A stretch of DNA of 64,000 nt from Candidatus Vicinibacter affinis (GCA_016714365.1 JADJNH010000005.1:1092501-1156500); one strand, 5' to 3'; counted from the first letter of the stretch, positions 18,735 to 29,171 are shown. Notes: generated from the letters alone by a model not told the origin. Program-made: numbers and translations.

Positions 18735-18803
18735 TGTAATTTAAATTTGCCGGATCAAGGAATTGAATTTTTAGTTTTCAACTTAAACTTACACATCTCA
18801 TAT

Positions 18804-21800
18804 TTATCTCATCAAGGTAAAATCACCTGTTAGCAATTGTGTTTGACCATTCTTCCACTCTACTTCCAACACATATAAAAAAACAGCAGGATTAAGTACT
18901 TCGCTTTTAAATTTTCCATCCCATCCTTCTGATGGAACATTGGGTTCGAAGTTATTTTTTCTAAAAACAAGTTCACCCCATCGGTCGTAAATGGAAAAAG
19001 ATTTGATTGTTCGGTAACTGTCTTCAGAAACTACCGGAAATAAGTAATCATTGATACCATCTCCATTAGGACTGAATGCATTTGGCACCCAAACACCGCG
19101 TTTAATGATCTGAATTAAAATGCTGGCACTGGCTGTACATCCTTGTTTGTTGGCATAAGTGATGGTAAAGCTGGTTTCTGTATTGAGTCCTTTAAGATTA
19201 GGTTCCGGACAATCTGAACAGCTCAGGAATTCAGCAGGAGTCCACATGATCCAGGCAATGGAATCTGTTGGAATTGAAAAGACAGGTTTTAGTGTAAATG
19301 GATCGCCCGCATTTATTTTTACAGAGGTAGGTAAATTGACGCCGGTAGCAGAGGGCGTAAGGATTTGAAAATCTTTGGAAACAATACATCCATTGGCATC
19401 TGTAACTTCCAGTCTGTGTAAGCCCGGGGCCAGACCGGTAAGGTAAAGTTGGTTGATCATTTTTCCATCAAGGGAATAAGTAAATGGACCTGTTCCTCCA
19501 ATGATGTTCAGGATGTTTACAGAAGCCTCGTCGCCTGTACATTTTGGTTGTTGAAGATCAAAATTAATATCGACAGGGAGATTGGTGTTTTCTAAGATGG
19601 TAACGCTGTCCATGCTTTCACAACCATTTTCTGGATTTGTGATGCGCAGGTAATAAGTACCGGCCTTATTTCCTTGTGCATTTAAATCATTTGGATTGCT
19701 GACAAGATTGCCATTTGAAGTGGTCCACAATACATTGAAATTTGATCCGGAATTTTGAACAGTAGCCGTGATTGGAATGATGCGTCTCGAACAATTCAAC
19801 TCCTGTGGTTGTAGTATTCGGATGATTGGTTTTACTTTATTTTCCACCACAGTCACGCTTATTTCTTCCGTGCATTTGTTTTTTTCATCTGTGACAGTTA
19901 ATCTGTATTGGCCAGTGCGATCCACCCTTACAAAACTGGAATCAACACTACTGATGATGTTGCCATTTGTTGTTGACCAATTGTATGTTAATTGAGGAGT
20001 TTGTCCGTTTGCATTGGATTGAAGTATTACGAAACTCCTGAGGCAATTTATGGTGTCCGGAAGTGGAAGAACAATTGTAGGTTTTGACAAATCCGGAATG
20101 ATGGTCAACTGATCAAAGGCGACACATCCGTTTTTTAAATTTTCAACCCGAAGAGTGTAATCACCCGGTGCGTCCGCCCTAATGGTTTGTGCATTTGGAT
20201 TACCGTTGATTGTTCCTCCATTGGTAGTCCATTGAAATGAATATTGGGATGAATTTCCCATGGCTATACCTGACAGATTAAGCGAAGAGGTGGCACAATT
20301 CCAGACTGCATCGTTGCCGGCATTTACAATGGGAGAAAGGGTGTCTACAGATACTTCAATAACAGCTTGCGAACTGCAACCGTTGGTTGCATCTGTAACT
20401 ATCAGTACGTATTGTCCGGGAGTTTGCACGGTTGGAGTAAGTGTCAAAGGATTTGTGATGTTGGCGCCTAAAGGACCAGTCCACAGTACATTCAATGGAT
20501 TTCCTGAGGATGAATTTGCAGAAGCTGATAAGTTGATGCTGTTTTTTTTACAAGTCAATGTATCAGCTGTGCTGATGGCAATGACGGGTTTGTTAAGGTC
20601 AGGATTCAAACGAATGCTAGCCGAATCACTGCATCCATTGTCAACATTAAAGATGGTAAGCTTATAGATGCCAGGGGCAGAAGCATTAATTTTTGGGCTT
20701 CCATTTCCGGACTGTATATTGCCATCAGGAGTAGTCCAATTGAATCTCAAGTTGCTACCGGTACTACTCGAAGATGCATCAATACTGATGATGCTGTCCT
20801 TGCAACTAAACAGCAGATCAGGACCCAAAACAACTTGAGGTTTGATTTTATTTTCATCAATGAAAACAGAATCGATGTTTTCACATCCGTTCATTGGATT
20901 GGAAACTTGTACAAAATACCAACCCTTTTGATCAACGACCGGAGAAGATGTATTTCCACCTGATAAAATATTTCCATTTGAGGTAGACCACAAAAATATT
21001 ACGGAATCCTTTGGATCAAAATTTGCCTGAAGTTTGATGGTAGTTTGATTGCAGTTTAGTAGACTGTCTTTTCCTGCATCTACAAAAGGTAAGATTCTGG
21101 TATCTATGATTTGAAGGCTGTCCAGAATCTCGCATCCATTTCTATCATTCACCAATCGAAGTTTTACTTTTGCTTTGGAAGAAATGGTTTTGTTATTCAA
21201 ATCATTTTCCACCGGAAGTTTGGTGTTGTCAATTTCCCAATAGTAATAATAGAATCCGGGTAAGTTGGGATTCATGTTAGAGACTATGGCAAAATCTTTT
21301 TTACAATCTATGCTCAAGTCCGGACCTAACTCAAGCATTGGTGGAAACGTATCTGTCTCAACCAGTTTTGTTGCGCTGTCCATGCAAAAATTAACGGTAT
21401 CTATAATTACTAGTTTGTATAAACCATTTTGACTGGAAGTAATTGAATTTTTATTGCTGATCGTGTTTTGATCCGGAGTGATCCAGGTCAATAACGTACG
21501 TAAAGAATCTCTGAAGCCGGATATTAAACCAACTTGCGTTTTACGACAGTCCAACAGACTGTCTCCAAAAATTTTTGCAACAGGTCTGAGGGTATCTGCA
21601 GAAATGTCTACATCCATGATGAGGGTACATCCGGAATTGTTGTCCGTAACGGTTACCACATATTTTTTTATTTCCTTCACAAAGACAGACTCGGTATTTT
21701 GTCCCTGAATGATTGAGGAGTCGGGAGACCATTTATAGGAATAATCACCACTACCCGAGGCCATGTCCACATCAATGGAAATGCTGTCACCGCGGCAATT

Positions 21801-22892
21801 GATTTTACCGTTTGCCACCACGGATCCCACCAAGATATCAGGCGCAATAAATTCGATGGATGCTTCTTGTTCACAAGTAGTATTGCCATTGGTATAAATT
21901 ACTTTCACGGTATAAATTCCGGATCCGCGTGCTTTGGCTGTCAATCCATTTTGTGATAGAATTCTGCCCACATCTGTGGACCATTCATACCGGATATTCG
22001 GTCCTGTTGAGGAACCAAGGGCTGTAAGGTCAAAAGGCTCAGAAGAACATTTTGGTTTTTTAAGTATGTCTATTTTGGCTTTGAGGTCAATGATTTCTAC
22101 AATGACTTCATCCATATCCGTACACTTTTCATACAAAGCAACATCATCAATGGCAAAGTCATTTCCTCCCCGGATGCCAGATGCTTCGTTCATACAAATT
22201 TGGGTAGATCCTGATGTAGCTGTAAAACAATATTCAAAACGTTCCCAATTGCATAAACTTGCAGCTTGCACACCGCCTACGGACATTCCATTGATTTTGA
22301 TGTTCAATTGCCCTGGATTGCTTGATACCACAGAGGTATGCCAGAATTCAAACAAGTACATTCTTCCGGCGACAGTAGGGATGGTTTGGCACCAAAAATT
22401 CGTTCCGGCCGAAGGGTGGCCATTCAGCAACAACATGTTTCCTCCGCCTGAAGTATGGTCACCACAGGGTGCAAAACCTCCGTTCCATGAAGAAGGGTTA
22501 TTGGTTACAAAATATTCTCCTTCTGTTGTGTTCGTAAAATTATAGGTATAGTTGGATGAAAAACCTGTATTGCCGGATTCAAAATCACCATTCGTAATCA
22601 GGTTTGTGGTGGAGACCCCTTCGGCAGTAAGTTTAAAGGTGTATTTACCGGGTACCCGGGTGGTTACTAATGGGTCCAGCACACTTGGGCTGCTCAGATT
22701 ATTGGATGGACTCCACATGAATTTTGTATAAGTACCCTGGATAGAACCTTGAAGCTGAATGATCTGGGAAGGATCACAAATGATCATATCAGGTCCTGCA
22801 TCGGCGTCTAAACCTACACATTGTGCTTTGATTTCAGTGAGCGGCGATGTTATCAATAAAAGCGAAAGGAAAATTAAAAATCGGTAATTCAT
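18804..22892 (-). CDS. Giant T9SS type B (CHU_C, gliding-motility C-terminal) repeat protein
   Basis: 1362 aa with a signal peptide (ends TEIKAQ). After a VGLDADAGPDMIIC first domain there is a lectin/CBM-like insert (~100-260: NLITNGDFESGNTGF ... NDFAIDDVALYEKC), then about nine Ig/PKD-like repeats of ~85-90 residues, each beginning with a Cys motif such as LDCRKTQV, IDCKKDFA, LNCNQTTI, LTCKKNSI, INCLRSFV and holding a WTT.NG core. A SprB-type repeat (TGPFTYSLDGK) precedes the C-terminal CHU_C domain (VWVPNAFSPNGDGIND...YDRWGELVF). Likely a surface adhesin or fibre attached through T9SS. Confidence 0.9.
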   Translation of the reverse strand: MNYRFLIFLSLLLITSPLTEIKAQCVGLDADAGPDMIICDPSQIIQLQGSIQGTYTKFMWSPSNNLSSPSVLDPLVTTRVPGKYTFKLTAEGVSTTNLITNGDFESGNTGFSSNYTYNFTNTTEGEYFVTNNPSSWNGGFAPCGDHTSGGGNMLLLNGHPSAGTNFWCQTIPTVAGRMYLFEFWHTSVVSSNPGQLNIKINGMSVGGVQAASLCNWERFEYCFTATSGSTQICMNEASGIRGGNDFAIDDVALYEKCTDMDEVIVEIIDLKAKIDILKKPKCSSEPFDLTALGSSTGPNIRYEWSTDVGRILSQNGLTAKARGSGIYTVKVIYTNGNTTCEQEASIEFIAPDILVGSVVANGKINCRGDSISIDVDMASGSGDYSYKWSPDSSIIQGQNTESVFVKEIKKYVVTVTDNNSGCTLIMDVDISADTLRPVAKIFGDSLLDCRKTQVGLISGFRDSLRTLLTWITPDQNTISNKNSITSSQNGLYKLVIIDTVNFCMDSATKLVETDTFPPMLELGPDLSIDCKKDFAIVSNMNPNLPGFYYYYWEIDNTKLPVENDLNNKTISSKAKVKLRLVNDRNGCEILDSLQIIDTRILPFVDAGKDSLLNCNQTTIKLQANFDPKDSVIFLWSTSNGNILSGGNTSSPVVDQKGWYFVQVSNPMNGCENIDSVFIDENKIKPQVVLGPDLLFSCKDSIISIDASSSSTGSNLRFNWTTPDGNIQSGNGSPKINASAPGIYKLTIFNVDNGCSDSASIRLNPDLNKPVIAISTADTLTCKKNSINLSASANSSSGNPLNVLWTGPLGANITNPLTLTPTVQTPGQYVLIVTDATNGCSSQAVIEVSVDTLSPIVNAGNDAVWNCATSSLNLSGIAMGNSSQYSFQWTTNGGTINGNPNAQTIRADAPGDYTLRVENLKNGCVAFDQLTIIPDLSKPTIVLPLPDTINCLRSFVILQSNANGQTPQLTYNWSTTNGNIISSVDSSFVRVDRTGQYRLTVTDEKNKCTEEISVTVVENKVKPIIRILQPQELNCSRRIIPITATVQNSGSNFNVLWTTSNGNLVSNPNDLNAQGNKAGTYYLRITNPENGCESMDSVTILENTNLPVDINFDLQQPKCTGDEASVNILNIIGGTGPFTYSLDGKMINQLYLTGLAPGLHRLEVTDANGCIVSKDFQILTPSATGVNLPTSVKINAGDPFTLKPVFSIPTDSIAWIMWTPAEFLSCSDCPEPNLKGLNTETSFTITYANKQGCTASASILIQIIKRGVWVPNAFSPNGDGINDYLFPVVSEDSYRTIKSFSIYDRWGELVFRKNNFEPNVPSEGWDGKFKSEVLNPAVFLYVLEVEWKNGQTQLLTGDFTLMR

Positions 22893-23244
22893 AATTCTTT
22901 GGCAAGATCAGATATTCATTTAAACACGTTGAATGCCTGCCCTAAAAGTAAGCATATTCTTTTATCCTGTGTATCCGGATATCCAAATTTCATTCCATAT
23001 CATGGATCGGATAATCCATTTGGGTGCTTTTCTACACGCGAACTTTGCTCATCAGGAATATAGGCTTCGCCCTGGGTCAGGTAATAATTTATGGTCAAGA
23101 GTTTAAGTATTGTATTTCATTTATCCAATGGGTTTAGTTTGGAAACTTAAATGTATTTTTGAGCGATTCCATTTTAGTAGCTTAGAAATTTATTTGCAAT
23201 AAGTTAGTAGATGTATGAAATGATTTACCATAGTACGAAACAAA
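22893..23244. other. Intergenic, nothing recognised
   Basis: Divergent promoter region of the CHU_C protein and the CPBP protease. I see only small palindromes such as TATCCGGATA and no assignable element. Confidence 0.45.
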
Positions 23245-23808
23245 ATGAATACAGAAATTACAAGAGCGATCCTAAAAATATTACCCTTCATTCTTATAAT
23301 TTTGGTAATCCATATCCGGATTCGCCAGGGCAAAATAAATCCTCAGGATCTTTATTTAGAAAAGCCAAGATCCTTGGGAATTTTTCTTAGCTGGGTCGTT
23401 GGATTTCTCCTTTTTATTTTAGGTATTGAATTTATTTTGAATCAGGCCGGATTATTGGCATTAACACCCTGGAATCATAATGTACCCACTACAATTCTTA
23501 GAATACTAGGTGCAGTAATTCTTGCACCTGTTGCGGAAGAACTAATCTTTAGAGGGCTATTGTTGCAAATATTAGAGAAGCGGAATTTAAACAGACATTT
23601 AGCCATTGGCATTCAGGCATTGATATTTGTTGTCCTGCATAATTTTGCTTACCAAAACACCTTAAGTTCAAATATGGGAATCGTGCAGAGTTTTGTAGAT
23701 GCTTGTCTGTACGCTTATGCTAAATACCACAGTAAATCCATCTATACCTCCATGGCCATGCATTCCATCGGAAATCTGATTGCCACATTAGAGCGATTTT
23801 TATTCTAA
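23245..23808 (+). CDS. CPBP family intramembrane metalloprotease (CAAX-protease related)
   Basis: 187 aa with about five hydrophobic segments. The three catalytic motifs are present in order: EELIFRG (EExxxR, ~97-103), FVVLHN (FxxxH-type, ~128) and HSIGN (HxxxN, ~172). These bind the metal inside the membrane. Bacterial CPBP proteins process peptides or regulate signalling; no partner gene is adjacent, so the substrate is unknown. Single gene. Confidence 0.85.
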   Translation: MNTEITRAILKILPFILIILVIHIRIRQGKINPQDLYLEKPRSLGIFLSWVVGFLLFILGIEFILNQAGLLALTPWNHNVPTTILRILGAVILAPVAEELIFRGLLLQILEKRNLNRHLAIGIQALIFVVLHNFAYQNTLSSNMGIVQSFVDACLYAYAKYHSKSIYTSMAMHSIGNLIATLERFLF

Positions 23809-23995
23809 ACAATTTTGCAACTGGTAATTTCTTAATGCAATTACTGCATAAGTCGGTACAGACTCAAAGCAAAGAAAAAAAATTTAGTTGTTCATTAGTA
23901 AATATTCTCATGTAAGCTATAAAAATACACACTGACAATTCAATTACAATAAAAATAATGCCTAAAAATATTTTTAAAATCAAAAATATTTTTTC

Positions 23996-24691
23996 TTAAA
24001 TCTTACAAAAAAAATCTTTCAATTTCTCAACTCCTTCCGTTGCCGTACCGGGCCATACCTGTAGGTTGTCAATTGCATAAAGATCCCTTGTCAGGCTGGG
24101 GTTTTTGTCAATATAAAACATGGGAATTCCTTCAGTTGTATAGGTCATAAGTCCTGCCGCAGGATATACTTGCAGAGATGTGCCGATGATCACAAAGTAA
24201 TCTGCCTGTTGTGCGATCTCCATGGCACGATACAACAAAGGAACTTCTTCCCCAAACCATACAATGTGAGGCCTGAGCGGAAATCCTTTTTCGCAGCGAT
24301 CTTCGGCATTCAGATCTTTTTTCCATTCGTATACCAATTCCGGATGTCCGGTGCTTCTCACCTTTAACAATTCGCCATGAAGATGCAGCACCTTGCTGCT
24401 GCCTGCCCGCTCATGCAGATCATCCACGTTTTGAGTAAGGATATGGACATCAAATTGAGATTCCAGTTCTGCAAGTCCATAATGTCCATTGTTGGGATTT
24501 ACGGTAAGCAATTGTCTCCTTCGTTGATTATAAAAATCCAAAACGAGTTCACGATTTTTTCGCCACCCTTCTGGAGAAGCCACCTCCATTACATCATGCC
24601 CCTCCCACAGTCCTCCCGCATCTCGGAACGTGCTTATTCCGCTTTCTGCACTCATTCCTGCCCCAGTCAGTACGACGATTTTTTCTTTCAT
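23996..24691 (-). CDS. cobB: Sir2 family NAD-dependent protein deacylase
   Basis: 231 aa, class III-like sirtuin. GAGMSAESGISTFRDAGGLW binds NAD, TQNVDDLHERAG contains the Gln-Asn-x-Asp motif, and LHLHGE holds the catalytic His. The stretch FYNQRRR gives the Tyr-x-x-Arg pair that in SIRT5/CobB selects acidic acyl groups, so desuccinylase or demalonylase activity is plausible. The four zinc Cys of most sirtuins are missing (only one Cys in the insert DRCEKGFPLRPH), a form I believe is found in other Bacteroidota sirtuins. Monocistronic. Confidence 0.88.
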   Translation of the reverse strand: MKEKIVVLTGAGMSAESGISTFRDAGGLWEGHDVMEVASPEGWRKNRELVLDFYNQRRRQLLTVNPNNGHYGLAELESQFDVHILTQNVDDLHERAGSSKVLHLHGELLKVRSTGHPELVYEWKKDLNAEDRCEKGFPLRPHIVWFGEEVPLLYRAMEIAQQADYFVIIGTSLQVYPAAGLMTYTTEGIPMFYIDKNPSLTRDLYAIDNLQVWPGTATEGVEKLKDFFCKI

Positions 24692-24840
24692 ATACCGGAA
24701 TTTAAGTCGCTCAATACAATCAAAAATTAAATTTTAATTCAATGAATGAATAAATATAACATGGATTAAACACAAACAGTTTTCCGGAGTCTATCTTTGA
24801 CATCTTCTTTAAAAGTTCCTGAAGTAAGAAGCCGTCTTTT

Positions 24841-26184
24841 ATGCTCAATATTTTCAATATGTCTGTAATTCTTAGAAATACCGTTTGTTTGCTGATCAGC
24901 TGGATCTCCGTACTTCATTGTTCCATTTATTCCCAAGGTCTGTACTTTCCGCCGCTGACAGGCAATGTATGGGAAACTACCAGTCCTGCTGCCTTAGGTT
25001 GGTGTGAGGACAAGTTGCCCGAATTGTATGATTATCTGGAAAGTGCTAATTCAAAAGGATTCATTGTGTTGAAAGATGGTAAAATAGTCATTGAAAAATA
25101 TTTTGGTAGTTTCACTAAAGACAGTCTCTGGTATTGGGCATCTGCGGGTAAATCCCTGACTTCCTTTTTAGTTGGTATCGCGCAACAGGAAGGCAAACTT
25201 TCCATCGAAGACCCAAGTTCAAAATATTTGGGTCCTGGTTGGACCGACTGTACTGCACTGGAAGAAGCACGTATAAAAGTAAAGCATCAGCTTACCATGA
25301 CAACAGGTTTGGATGATGGGGTGTCCAATGTGGATTGTACCGATAAGGAATGTCTGAAATGTCTTGCTGAGCCTGGAAAAAGATGGGCCTACCACAACGC
25401 ACCTTACACCCTTTTGGACAAGGTCATTGAATCTGCCACAGGAGCAAATCTGAATTCTTTTGTACTCTCCAAACTAAGCACTCAGACGGGGATTTATGGA
25501 AGTTTTTTACCGATTGACTTCAACAATGTTTTTTTCAGTAAGCCACGGGTCATGGCAAGATTTGGATTATTGATGCTGAACAAGGGCAACTGGAACGGCA
25601 ACCAGATTTTAAAAGACATGGATTATTATCAGAAAATGATCACCAGTTCTCAGGATCTCAATAAATCTTACGGTTATCTGTGGTGGCTGAATGGAAAAGC
25701 TTCTTTCATGGCACCCGGACTTCAATTTGTCTTTCCGGGATTTCTAACCCCTAATGCGCCGGCAGATATGTTTTCCGCACTCGGAAAAAATGGTCAGATC
25801 ATTCATGTGGTACCCAGCCAAAATCTGGTGGTGGTAAGAATGGGAAATGCCCCCGGAACAGGTGCTGTACCCATTACGCTTCCGGATACCATCTGGCAAA
25901 AACTAAATAAGGTCATGTGTCTGCCTTCTGCTACCGATGAATCTGCAACTCAAAATTTGAATGCAGTAAAAATTAATCAACAAGCGGATCATATAACGGT
26001 GATGTGGGACGACATGCAATTTGATTTGAAATTGATTAACTCAGCAGGCGATATTCTTCTCCAGAAAAACTCAGTAAGATCAGAAGTTCAAATCAACGCA
26101 CATTGGATTAACCCCGGGATATATTATATCCGGTTACTGGATACAAATGGACGGTCTGTCGTAAAAAAAGTGATGATCCAATAA
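24841..26184 (+). CDS. Serine hydrolase (beta-lactamase/PBP-like) with T9SS sorting domain
   Basis: 447 aa; ATG 24859 is an equally possible start and gives a tighter signal peptide (ends IYSQ). The class C beta-lactamase fold is indicated by the SxxK nucleophile in ASAGKSLTSFL (~103), the Tyr-x-Asn in AYHNAPY (~183), and a C-terminal GKNGQIIHVVP block replacing KTG. The last ~75 residues form a T9SS type A domain (DLKLINSAGDILLQK ... INPGIYYIRLLD), so it is secreted or surface bound. Substrate likely a peptide or ester rather than an antibiotic. Confidence 0.85.
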   Translation: MLNIFNMSVILRNTVCLLISWISVLHCSIYSQGLYFPPLTGNVWETTSPAALGWCEDKLPELYDYLESANSKGFIVLKDGKIVIEKYFGSFTKDSLWYWASAGKSLTSFLVGIAQQEGKLSIEDPSSKYLGPGWTDCTALEEARIKVKHQLTMTTGLDDGVSNVDCTDKECLKCLAEPGKRWAYHNAPYTLLDKVIESATGANLNSFVLSKLSTQTGIYGSFLPIDFNNVFFSKPRVMARFGLLMLNKGNWNGNQILKDMDYYQKMITSSQDLNKSYGYLWWLNGKASFMAPGLQFVFPGFLTPNAPADMFSALGKNGQIIHVVPSQNLVVVRMGNAPGTGAVPITLPDTIWQKLNKVMCLPSATDESATQNLNAVKINQQADHITVMWDDMQFDLKLINSAGDILLQKNSVRSEVQINAHWINPGIYYIRLLDTNGRSVVKKVMIQ

Positions 26185-26297
26185 TATAATCGGATTCAAT
26201 TTTATTTTATGGTAAGCAGATGCGTGTTGGCTCAAAATGACACAAACTATTTGTAATGTATAATTGGTTTAAACCTGTGATGGATGAAAAGAAAATG

Positions 26298-26715
26298 AGT
26301 CAGGTAAATTTTATAGAGATTAAGTAGAAATTAAATATCTTTAATAGCAGGATTAAATGGATTCCGACACCTCATATAGTTATCGAATGAGAAATTCAGA
26401 TCGGCCTTTTTCATTTTAGCTTAAACTGATTTAAAAAGCGTTAAGAACAAAATACTGTTTGAGCTCGCATGCAGATAAGCTAATAAATTTATAACAGAAA
26501 GGCCTAGAGCTATTATTGCTGCTTAAGGCGAGTTTATTTTGTTTAGCTTTTTAAAACAGTTTTAGCGTTAAGAAATGAAAACAGCCTTGATTTTTTTTGG
26601 TTCTTTTTTGTATTAAAACAAAAAAGAACAATGATAAAAGGATGGAATTTGGGACAACTTTAGTGAATTCCGGGGTCCGCAAAACTGGATTATTCCAAAA
26701 TTTTTGACTTGACCC
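26298..26715. repeat. Long palindromic repeat, uninterrupted copy
   Basis: About 400 bp shared with 45892-46204 + 47782-47830 and, for its tail, 49776-49834. The middle is itself a large imperfect inverted repeat: GGCCTTTTTCATTTTAGC and AAACTGATTTAAAAAGC are mirrored by GCTTTTTAAAACAGTTTTAGC and AAATGAAAACAGCC. Its right part contains the perfect short palindrome GTTCTTTTTTGT-ATTAAA-ACAAAAAAGAAC (26600-26629). No open frame. It lies downstream of the T9SS plug gene and the serine hydrolase gene. Confidence 0.8.
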
Positions 26716-26752
26716 AGGAAAATGGTATCTGTAAGGCTGTAAAATTTTGATC

Positions 26753-28057
26753 TTATTGATTGTTTGAATTAAATCTTCCAGCGAAAACCAAACGATCATA
26801 GCGGGTGCCGAAAGGGCGGTAATAAACCATGATGAGATAATCGTTCTCAGTCTCATACCAATCTCCTTCATAAAAGCTAGTGGTAATTTTTCCATCGTCA
26901 TCGGTGGTGGCATACATGTAATCGAAGACAGCGTTTTTGATGTAAAAGGTACCGGAATAGGCTCTTTCCGTTTCATCATATTCCATTCGGAATTCCTGCT
27001 TAAGTTTCCAGTCGGTCAATGCACCATAAAGATAAACTGCATGATCAGATGGCACATTGGTTTGCAGTTTTGCATGTGCCCAGACATATTCACTGCGATA
27101 GTCTGAAGAGGCATTGTAATCATCTTCAAGCGCATACATCACCCTGCCGTTAAAATCAAAATCAGTGTGATAATTTTTATACAATCTGGATTCTTCCGGT
27201 TTGAAATAACAATGAAATTCATTGTCTTTCTCATCCCAATAGGATATGCCCAAAGTTTTGTGCTGGATGGACCGCAAATCTTTTCGCCGGTATTCTTTCA
27301 TACCCGGAAAAAGTATGCCATCCTGTTTGGTATAATTCAATTGATTTCCGGAAAAAAACAAGGGCTCCGTCAATATCTTTTTTGTCATTGGATTCCCGTT
27401 CTGAAGGATTTCAATCTGTACCTCCAGGCCTGGATTATAAATGATACTTTGGCCACCACTTACGACTAGACTGATGGATTGATGAGTCAATACCTTCTCC
27501 GGATCAACAGGATTTATAAATCTTGGAGTGGCCCTGAAACTGTTGTCCGTCACATAAAATTTTCTGGTAAAATAGACTTCACCTGAATTGTCGTACACCG
27601 CCAGCATAAAATTACCGGTGACCCTAAAACTCATGTCAGCAGAAGGAAGGGTAAGCTGATAATGTACATAGGGGGTATAGGTCTGCGAAGAGGCACGGAA
27701 TTTTTGTATCTGCAATTCGGTGAATCCATCCAGGTATTCCAGCAATTGCAAATCAGACATGGTCCAATCCTTGTTGTAGTGACAAATCCCATAAAATAAT
27801 TGTCTGGGCGTGCCTTCCATTAAATCAAAATGCAACTGGAGTTGATAGGATTTATTCAAATGAAGAATCGGCAATAAAACTGGATCATTATTTTCTCTGA
27901 TGGAGATTGATTTTACCAACGAATGGTATTGCGTATCCACAGGAGCTAACTTATTAAAATTAAGTTGAGCTTTAGCATTGCTTGACCAAAATAAAAAAAA
28001 CACCCAAAGGAAAAAGGTGTTTTGAAAATGTGTTCGGATGTTTTGCTTCATCTTCAC
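26753..28057 (-). CDS. Type IX secretion system plug protein (DUF5103)
   Basis: 434 aa with a signal peptide (ends SSNAKAQ). The sequence follows the DUF5103 family throughout: HLNKSYQLQLHFDLMEG, FYGICHYNKDWTMSDL near the N terminus, YTPYVHYQLTLPSADMSF, and the C-terminal YRPFGTRYDRLVFAGR. In T9SS, Plug closes the periplasmic side of the SprA outer-membrane channel when no cargo is engaged. Presence of this machine component fits the many sorting-domain cargo genes in the window. Lies 45 bp downstream of rlmN on the same strand. Confidence 0.85.
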   Translation of the reverse strand: MKMKQNIRTHFQNTFFLWVFFLFWSSNAKAQLNFNKLAPVDTQYHSLVKSISIRENNDPVLLPILHLNKSYQLQLHFDLMEGTPRQLFYGICHYNKDWTMSDLQLLEYLDGFTELQIQKFRASSQTYTPYVHYQLTLPSADMSFRVTGNFMLAVYDNSGEVYFTRKFYVTDNSFRATPRFINPVDPEKVLTHQSISLVVSGGQSIIYNPGLEVQIEILQNGNPMTKKILTEPLFFSGNQLNYTKQDGILFPGMKEYRRKDLRSIQHKTLGISYWDEKDNEFHCYFKPEESRLYKNYHTDFDFNGRVMYALEDDYNASSDYRSEYVWAHAKLQTNVPSDHAVYLYGALTDWKLKQEFRMEYDETERAYSGTFYIKNAVFDYMYATTDDDGKITTSFYEGDWYETENDYLIMVYYRPFGTRYDRLVFAGRFNSNNQ

Positions 28058-28102
28058 AAATCAACGAAAATTCCCTGACAATGTTGTTATTTATTTGAGC
28101 AG

Positions 28103-29146
28103 TTAATCACGATTGGCCAATTGCCCGCATGCGGCGTCAATGTCCTTACCTCTGCTGCGGCGCACGGTGATCATGACACCATGTTTATGCACAGCTTTGG
28201 CAAATGCCTCCAGACGGTCTTCCGAAGATTTCTGATAGTCTATTCCCGGGACCGGGTTGTACTCAATGATGTTGACCATGACCGGAAAATGGCTGCACAG
28301 ACGGACCAGATTTTTTACATCCAGCGCATTGTCGTTGTAATGTTCAAAGGCGATGTATTCAAAACTGATCTTGGTACCGATCTTATCGTAAAAATATTTC
28401 AAGGCACCCATCAATGCGTGCAGATTGTTGTGCTCATTGATGGGCATCATGTCCTGACGTTTTTCATCGTTGGCAGCATGAAGAGAGAGGGCAAGATTGA
28501 CTTTCAATTCCTCATCTGCCAATTTTTTAATCATCTTGGCAATTCCTGCGGTGGAAACTGTAATCTTGCGATATGACATGTCCGGCCCCACCTGATCATT
28601 CAATCTGCGAATGGATTGAATTACATTTTTATAGTTCAACAGTGGTTCGCCCATTCCCATATACACCACATTGGAGACAGGCTTTTCATAGACCTCCAGG
28701 CATTTCTTGTTGACTTCCGCATATTGATCAAAAATTTCTGCAACGGTCAACTGACGCAGCAGACCCATCCTGCCGGTAGCGCAAAAACTGCAGGTGAGGC
28801 TGCACCCGGCCTGTGAAGAAATGCACACTGTGTAGCGATTTTTCTCCAGAACCGGAATCAACACAGATTCAATCTTTAAACCATCATGCAGGACAAAACG
28901 GAATTTGAGGGTTCCATCCCGACTCTTCTGCATTTTGTCAAGCTTTATGGCTTTTATCTCAAAATGCTCATTCAGCAACCTGCGTTGTTCAATGCTGAGA
29001 TTGCTCATGTCATCAAATGAACGAACGGCATGTTTCCACAACCACTCCTTTACCTGTTTGGTCCGGTATTTCTCAAAGCCCAGTTCTAGCAAGCTTGCAG
29101 CAAGTTGCTCATCAGTCAACTGGAGAATATCTTTCTTGTTACTCAA
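28103..29146 (-). CDS. rlmN: Dual-specificity 23S rRNA/tRNA adenine C2-methyltransferase RlmN
   Basis: 347 aa radical-SAM enzyme that methylates C2 of A2503 in 23S rRNA and A37 of some tRNAs. The cluster motif CSLTCSFCATG (CxxxCxxC, ~115-125), the VYMGMGEPLLNY loop and the C-terminal catalytic Cys in IDAACGQL are present. The reading frame begins with TTG (29146), an unusual start; the N-terminal MSNKKDILQLTDEQL that follows is normal for the family, so it is accepted. Confidence 0.93.
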   Translation of the reverse strand: MSNKKDILQLTDEQLAASLLELGFEKYRTKQVKEWLWKHAVRSFDDMSNLSIEQRRLLNEHFEIKAIKLDKMQKSRDGTLKFRFVLHDGLKIESVLIPVLEKNRYTVCISSQAGCSLTCSFCATGRMGLLRQLTVAEIFDQYAEVNKKCLEVYEKPVSNVVYMGMGEPLLNYKNVIQSIRRLNDQVGPDMSYRKITVSTAGIAKMIKKLADEELKVNLALSLHAANDEKRQDMMPINEHNNLHALMGALKYFYDKIGTKISFEYIAFEHYNDNALDVKNLVRLCSHFPVMVNIIEYNPVPGIDYQKSSEDRLEAFAKAVHKHGVMITVRRSRGKDIDAACGQLANRD

Positions 29147-29171
29147 TGTACTTATATTATCGAAAAGATTG

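Noticed and set aside
19159..22545. Several plus-strand open frames opposite the CHU_C protein
   Set aside because: Antisense to a repetitive gene with biased codon use; no start context or protein-like motifs.
24170..24730. Plus-strand open frames opposite the sirtuin
   Set aside because: They are antisense shadows without family features; the minus-strand frame carries all catalytic motifs.
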